The notes below the pieces were generated by a model. That model did not search any database. It had not been told where the DNA came from and was given only the letters and a program-made list of their open reading frames with translations. The position numbers were made by a program, and so were the translations under genes. A DNA stretch of 17,938 nucleotides, from positions 1 to 17,938 of the forward strand of contig UQSC01000029.1 of NCBI GenBank assembly GCA_900543615.1, given 5' to 3'. The DNA is from an uncultured Collinsella sp. (GTDB lineage: Bacteria > Actinomycetota > Coriobacteriia > Coriobacteriales > Coriobacteriaceae). Below are positions 14,774 to 17,938 of this stretch, in pieces (position 1 is the stretch's first letter; each line of letters opens with the position of its first letter).

Positions 14774-14935
14774 TCAGAGGCGGGGTTTGACACCTCTGAC
14801 ATGGCGGAGTGCGAAGCGCCGGCCTACACCGGAAACGGGCCCTCTCCCGTCAACGCTTCACCAAAGGGACAAGCCCTTTGAAGTGCGGCTTGGCGCCGCA
14901 TGGCGCCGGCGGACGAGGCGATGCGTCCGCCGGCG
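14774..14935 (-). promoter_or_regulatory. Structured leader between permease and ssnA
   Basis: The permease stop is followed after 16 nt by a perfect 12-bp stem (14904-14915/14924-14935). Then come a perfect 7-bp stem (14862-14868/14874-14880) and a possible three-way junction closed by GAAGCG/CGCTTC with inner stems CCGG/CCGG and ACGGG (14835-14839)/CCCGT (14846-14850). A 7-bp stem (14774-14780/14793-14799) lies next to the ssnA start region. There are no U-tracts. I cannot match this to a known riboswitch class. Confidence 0.55.
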
Positions 14936-14951
14936 AATAGCACCGAATTGG

Positions 14952-16346
14952 TTACTTCTTGCTCTCGGGCAGGACCAGATTCACAGCGGCATCCTTGGCG
15001 GCATCGATGTGCTGAGCCACGACCGGCGTCTGCGGAAGGATCAGGTTGAGCACGATGGCCATGATGGCGGTGGGAGTCACGGCGTTGGAGCCGATGACGG
15101 TGGACACCCAGGTAGGCATACCCTCGCCGGCAAGGCAACCGCTGGCCATCCAGATACCCAGGCCAAAGACGACGGAGGTGCCGACGATGGTGGTAGTGCG
15201 CTGCGTGAGGCCCTCGCGGGTGAACATGCGCACGCCGTTCATGGTGATGGTGCCAAAGACGCCGACGGTCGCGCCGCCGATGACGGGCTGCGGGATAGCG
15301 GAAAGGATGGCAGAGAGCTGCGGGAACAGACCGGCGATGGCAAAGACGGCCGCGATGATCACAAAGACCCACTTGTTGACGACCTTGTTGGAGCAGATGA
15401 TGCCCACGTTCTGGCCAAGGGCGCTGGTGGGAAGACCGCCCAGCAGGCCGCCGACCATAGAGGTGAGGCCCTGAGACACGATAGCGCCGGAGAGCTCGCG
15501 CTCGGTGGGCATACGGTCGATGGAACCAAGGCAAGCAGCGGAGACGTCGCCGATAACCTGGATGGCAACCATGGGGAACACGACAGCGAGGGTAATGCAG
15601 ACCTCGGGATCAAACTCGAGCGCGTAGGGCATGAGCTTGGGAAGGGCGAAGACCTGAGCGGTGGCGACGCTGGAGAAGTCGATCATGCCAAAGGGGATGG
15701 AGACGATCATGCCAACGATCATGCCAAAGAACACGGAGCCCAGCTTGAGCGTGCCCTTGCCAAAGTTGGCGAGCGCAAAGACCACGGCGAAGGTGATAAG
15801 AGCGACACACCAGGCCTGCGGGGTGCCCCACAGCGGCGTGCCCATGCCACCGGCCATGTACTTGACGGCCGTGGGATAGAGAGAGACGCCAATGGAGAAG
15901 ATGACCGTACCGGTCACGACGGGCGGGAACAGCCACTTGATCTTGCTGTAGGCCAGACCAAAGAGGACCGCAACGGCGCCGCCGACGATCTCGCCGCCCA
16001 ACAGCGCGCCAAAGCTAAAGCCCGAGGCGCCCATGGCCTGCAGGGCCGGCAGGAACGCGAACGAAACGCCCATGACGATGGGCAGGCCGCCGCCGATGCG
16101 ACGGAAGGGAGCGAAGGCCTGAAGGGCCGTGTCGATTGCCGAAAGAATGAGCGCAACCTGAATGATGTCGGTGCTCTGCTGGCTATTAAAGCCGTAGACG
16201 CCGGCCATGATGACCGCCGGGGTAATAATGCCGGCAAACGATGCCAGTACGTGCTGAAGGGCACACGGGATCATTTCCTTAACGGGCGGCATGCCTTCGC
16301 GAGTGAACAGGGCTTCAGTGCCGTTCGTAACCGTCTCCTGGGTCAT
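14952..16346 (-). CDS. NCS2-family purine (xanthine/urate-type) permease
   Basis: This 464-aa protein is hydrophobic throughout, as expected for the 14-helix UraA/XanQ fold. ALQHVLASFAG (29-39) is the family's first-helix signature with the conserved His (H32). AIQVIGDVSA (261-270) aligns with XanQ ...LEAVGD..., and here the substrate-binding Glu (XanQ E272) is Gln263. The GQNVGIICSNK segment (311-321) aligns with the QNxGxxxxT signature, with Asn320 in the Thr place. Both changes affect family-defining positions and may alter specificity or proton coupling. ATG 16346 follows GAGGATTGGTGG. It is the first gene of the operon, so uptake of the purine substrate fits its position. Confidence 0.9.
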   Translation of the reverse strand: MTQETVTNGTEALFTREGMPPVKEMIPCALQHVLASFAGIITPAVIMAGVYGFNSQQSTDIIQVALILSAIDTALQAFAPFRRIGGGLPIVMGVSFAFLPALQAMGASGFSFGALLGGEIVGGAVAVLFGLAYSKIKWLFPPVVTGTVIFSIGVSLYPTAVKYMAGGMGTPLWGTPQAWCVALITFAVVFALANFGKGTLKLGSVFFGMIVGMIVSIPFGMIDFSSVATAQVFALPKLMPYALEFDPEVCITLAVVFPMVAIQVIGDVSAACLGSIDRMPTERELSGAIVSQGLTSMVGGLLGGLPTSALGQNVGIICSNKVVNKWVFVIIAAVFAIAGLFPQLSAILSAIPQPVIGGATVGVFGTITMNGVRMFTREGLTQRTTTIVGTSVVFGLGIWMASGCLAGEGMPTWVSTVIGSNAVTPTAIMAIVLNLILPQTPVVAQHIDAAKDAAVNLVLPESKK

Positions 16347-16707
16347 TTGACCACCAATCCTCGAAGTAGTTGTTTTCGCATCTAACGCTCTATTGTGACG
16401 CAGTGCGGGGTTGAGGTTGTGCCTTCGTTGCTTATCGTATTAAAGATGATTCTCATTCTCAATAATAATTTTTTGTTATCAGACTATTCTTCAGCTGAGA
16501 TAATGCATTTCCGCAGGTCAGGAAAGTGTCTTGTCAAAATAACATCTAACTATTCTTTTGGTCGACCGTTTACCGCCAAATTCCTACCGTTCGTCTGTAT
16601 TACGCAATGTACCTGCGGATATACGAGATGATGAGCAGCGTGTTACCATGATAAAAAATTGTTATGAACGCCCTCAGGGCATTGGATTTCACCCAAAGGA
16701 GTTACCC
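16347..16707. promoter_or_regulatory. A+T-rich divergent promoter region of the purine operon and its regulator
   Basis: Minus strand, for the operon: -35 TTGAGA (complement of 16457-16462), 17-bp spacer and -10 TACGAT (complement of 16434-16439), leaving a leader of about 85 nt. TGATTCTCATTCTCA (16447-16461) overlaps this -35 and resembles a Fur 7-1-7 box at 11 of 14 positions; it could also be the regulator's site. Plus strand, for the regulator: TTATCA (16476-16481), 17 bp and GATAAT (16499-16504), leaving a leader of about 200 nt. Promoters were picked by eye. Confidence 0.4.
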
Positions 16708-17364
16708 GTGAACGAGACCGTACGTCGCTTTTTGCCGATGGTCGATTTCCTGGAGCAGGTACTCGGTAAGAACAGCGAGATCGTCCTGCACGATTTCTCG
16801 GATCCCGACCACGCCATCGTCGATATCCGCAACGGTATCGTGAGCGGCCGCAAGGTCGGCGGTCCCGCTACCGATCTGGCACTCAAGATCATGCACGACG
16901 CCAAGTATCGCGACCTGCCGTTTATTACGGGCTACGAGGGGCGCGGTGCCGGCGGCAAGACGTTGGAGTCAGCGACGTACTTTATCCGCGAGAATGATGA
17001 GATCGTCGGTATGCTCTGCGTCAACACCGACCTCTCGACCGTGCGCTCCATCAACGCCATGGCGCAGCAGCTCATGGCGTGCTTCGACGCGGCGCCGACG
17101 CGCACGGAGCCCGCCCCTATCGAGGTCGAAAGCCTTTCGGAGTCTACACAGGAGCTCATCGACCGCAGCATTGCCGAGTTGCTGAGCGCGCGCGGGCTGG
17201 ATGTAGCGTCGCTTGGTCAGAGCGACCGCGTGGACGTCATTCGCCACCTCAACGGCAACGGAGTGTTCATGCTCAAGGGCGCCGTAGCCTGCGCCGCCAC
17301 CGCGCTGGGCATCTCGGAGCCCAGCGTCTACCGCTATCTGCAAAAAGTCCGCAAGGAAGGCTAA
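16708..17364 (+). CDS. YheO-like transcriptional regulator (PAS-like domain plus HTH)
   Basis: I choose GTG 16708 (218 aa) because AAAGGAG lies seven bases before it; in-frame ATG 16648 lacks a ribosome binding site. Residues 1-115 form the YheO N-terminal PAS-like domain (LGKNSEIVLHDFSDP, IVDIRNGIVSGRKVGGPATD, ESATYFIRENDEIVGMLCVN). Residues 145-218 form the DauR/YheO-type HTH, with ALGISEPSVYRYLQKVRK as probable recognition helix region. The family includes regulators of D-amino-acid, amino-acid and nucleobase metabolism genes. Because it is divergent from the permease, it most likely controls the purine operon, with a ligand bound by the PAS-like domain. Whether it activates or represses cannot be read. 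Confidence 0.85.
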   Translation: MNETVRRFLPMVDFLEQVLGKNSEIVLHDFSDPDHAIVDIRNGIVSGRKVGGPATDLALKIMHDAKYRDLPFITGYEGRGAGGKTLESATYFIRENDEIVGMLCVNTDLSTVRSINAMAQQLMACFDAAPTRTEPAPIEVESLSESTQELIDRSIAELLSARGLDVASLGQSDRVDVIRHLNGNGVFMLKGAVACAATALGISEPSVYRYLQKVRKEG

Positions 17365-17420
17365 CCCGCTGACTCCTTGGGGACAGAGGAAAACGAATCA
17401 TTTTTGTCGCATCGCTTGAC

Positions 17421-17458
17421 AAAAGACCCTGCAGTTCACACGCACTGCAGGGTCTTTT
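17421..17458. terminator. Bidirectional rho-independent terminator
   Basis: AAAAGACCCTGCAGT (17421-17435) is the exact reverse complement of ACTGCAGGGTCTTTT (17444-17458), with an 8-nt loop and T-runs on both strands. It separates the converging regulator and RidA genes. Confidence 0.93.
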
Positions 17459-17488
17459 TGCATGTCATGTTTTGTTGTTGCCAACGCC

Positions 17489-17866
17489 TTAGAGAGCGGC
17501 GACGACCTCGATCTCGACCAGACCGCCGGCCGGAAGAGCGGCAACCTGGAAAGCGCTGCGCGCGGGGAACGGAGCCTCGAACTTGGAAGCGTAGATCTCG
17601 TTCACGGCAGCGAAGTCGGCGATGTCGGCCAGGTAGACCGTGGTCTTGACGACATCGGCAAAGGTGGCGCCGGCAGCGGTCAGCAGGGCCTCAACGTTAG
17701 CAAGGGACTGCTTAGCCTGGGCCTCGACGCCCTCGGGCATCTTGCCAGTTGCGGGGTCGATGCCCAGCTGGCCGGACAGGAACACCATGTTGCCGGCCTG
17801 GATACCGGGGGAATACGGGCCGATGGCTGCGGGTGCGTTATCGGAAGACACGACGGTCTTGCTCAT
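17489..17866 (-). CDS. ridA: RidA family enamine/imine deaminase
   Basis: This 125-aa protein has the full RidA/YjgF/UK114 length. It has Y17 in GPYSP, the SGQLGIDPATG strand, ANVEALLTAAG, VVKTTVYLADIADF and R103 in PARSAF, the substrate-binding Arg of active RidA, with E120 in the final strand. The start is ATG 17866, with AAGGAG at 17873-17878. The longer frame to 17905 reads into adapter and begins with the artefact MYKRQ. RidA hydrolyses reactive enamines/imines made by PLP enzymes such as ammonia-lyases. Purine clusters that yield 2,3-diaminopropionate use such a lyase, so a supporting role is plausible. Whether a promoter or another gene lies upstream is unknown because only 24 genomic bases remain. 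Confidence 0.93.
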   Translation of the reverse strand: MSKTVVSSDNAPAAIGPYSPGIQAGNMVFLSGQLGIDPATGKMPEGVEAQAKQSLANVEALLTAAGATFADVVKTTVYLADIADFAAVNEIYASKFEAPFPARSAFQVAALPAGGLVEIEVVAAL

Positions 17867-17890
17867 GTTTTTCTCCTTACGATCAGATAG

Positions 17891-17938
17891 CTGTCTCTTA
17901 TACACATCTGACGCTGCCGACGAATAGCCTTGTGTAGA
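17891..17938 (+). other. Sequencing adapter (Nextera read-1 adapter, P5 end); not genomic
   Basis: The Tn5 mosaic end (CTGTCTCTTATACACATCT) lies at 17891-17909, then the read-1 adapter remainder (17910-17923), an 8-base index ATAGCCTT (17924-17931) and GTGTAGA, the start of the P5 reverse complement. The index looks like the reverse complement of Nextera S520 as I remember it. Confidence 0.98.

Noticed and set aside
7154..16385. Very long plus-strand frames opposite xdhD, ygfK, ssnA and permease (up to about 1000 codons)
   Set aside because: High G+C at third positions opens antisense frames; composition is Ala/Gly/Val/His-rich and no family motifs occur, while the minus-strand proteins are clearly real.
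48..17890. tRNA, rRNA, insertion sequences or phage genes
   Set aside because: I read both strands for cloverleaf elements, rRNA motifs, transposases and integrases and saw none.

Overview
The window reads as high-G+C actinobacterial DNA, most likely a gut Coriobacteriia such as Collinsella. That assignment is an inference from gene content, codon style and long GC-driven antisense frames, not from a marker gene. Both ends are sequencing adapter: a P7/Nextera read-2 adapter at 1-47 and a Nextera read-1/P5 adapter at 17891-17938. The biological sequence is therefore 48-17890, and frames that start or stop inside the adapters are artefacts.

Left part (48-2257): the 3' part of a protein with one C-terminal membrane segment; a 33-bp tandem repeat; a strong hairpin; a leader that folds like an S-box (SAM) riboswitch in front of an unknown 140-aa gene; and a DEDDh 3'-5' exonuclease on the minus strand.

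Middle part (2258-6970): an accessory region with three arrays of a 61-62 bp hairpin repeat (2826-3180, 4782-5013, 6383-6860). Between the arrays lie an AAA ATPase fused to a PD-(D/E)XK-like domain (minus strand) and an AbiEi/DUF559-like protein (plus strand). The ATPase promoter region is a perfect 25-bp inverted repeat. The 17 complete repeat units share 14-nt arms, an exact 32-nt arm-to-arm register and an 18-nt loop, and two units are flipped. I do not recognise this family; it is the strongest candidate here for something undescribed.

Right part (6971-17866): a five-gene minus-strand operon in the order NCS2 purine permease, SsnA amidohydrolase, YgfK flavoprotein, a ferredoxin with four 4Fe-4S motifs, and XdhD-type molybdenum hydroxylase. 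It resembles the E. coli ygfK-ssnA-ygfM-xdhD-xanQ locus and the anaerobic purine/urate degradation clusters of gut bacteria. A YheO-like PAS/HTH regulator is divergent from it and is followed by a convergent RidA gene. The likely logic is: the permease imports a purine, SsnA deaminates or hydrolyses an intermediate, XdhD does molybdenum-dependent hydroxylation or its reverse, the ferredoxin and YgfK move electrons to or from NAD(P)H, and RidA removes reactive enamines/imines. No separate FAD subunit (YgfM/XdhB) is present in the window. Strong hairpins without clear U-tracts follow the permease, ssnA and xdhD stop codons.
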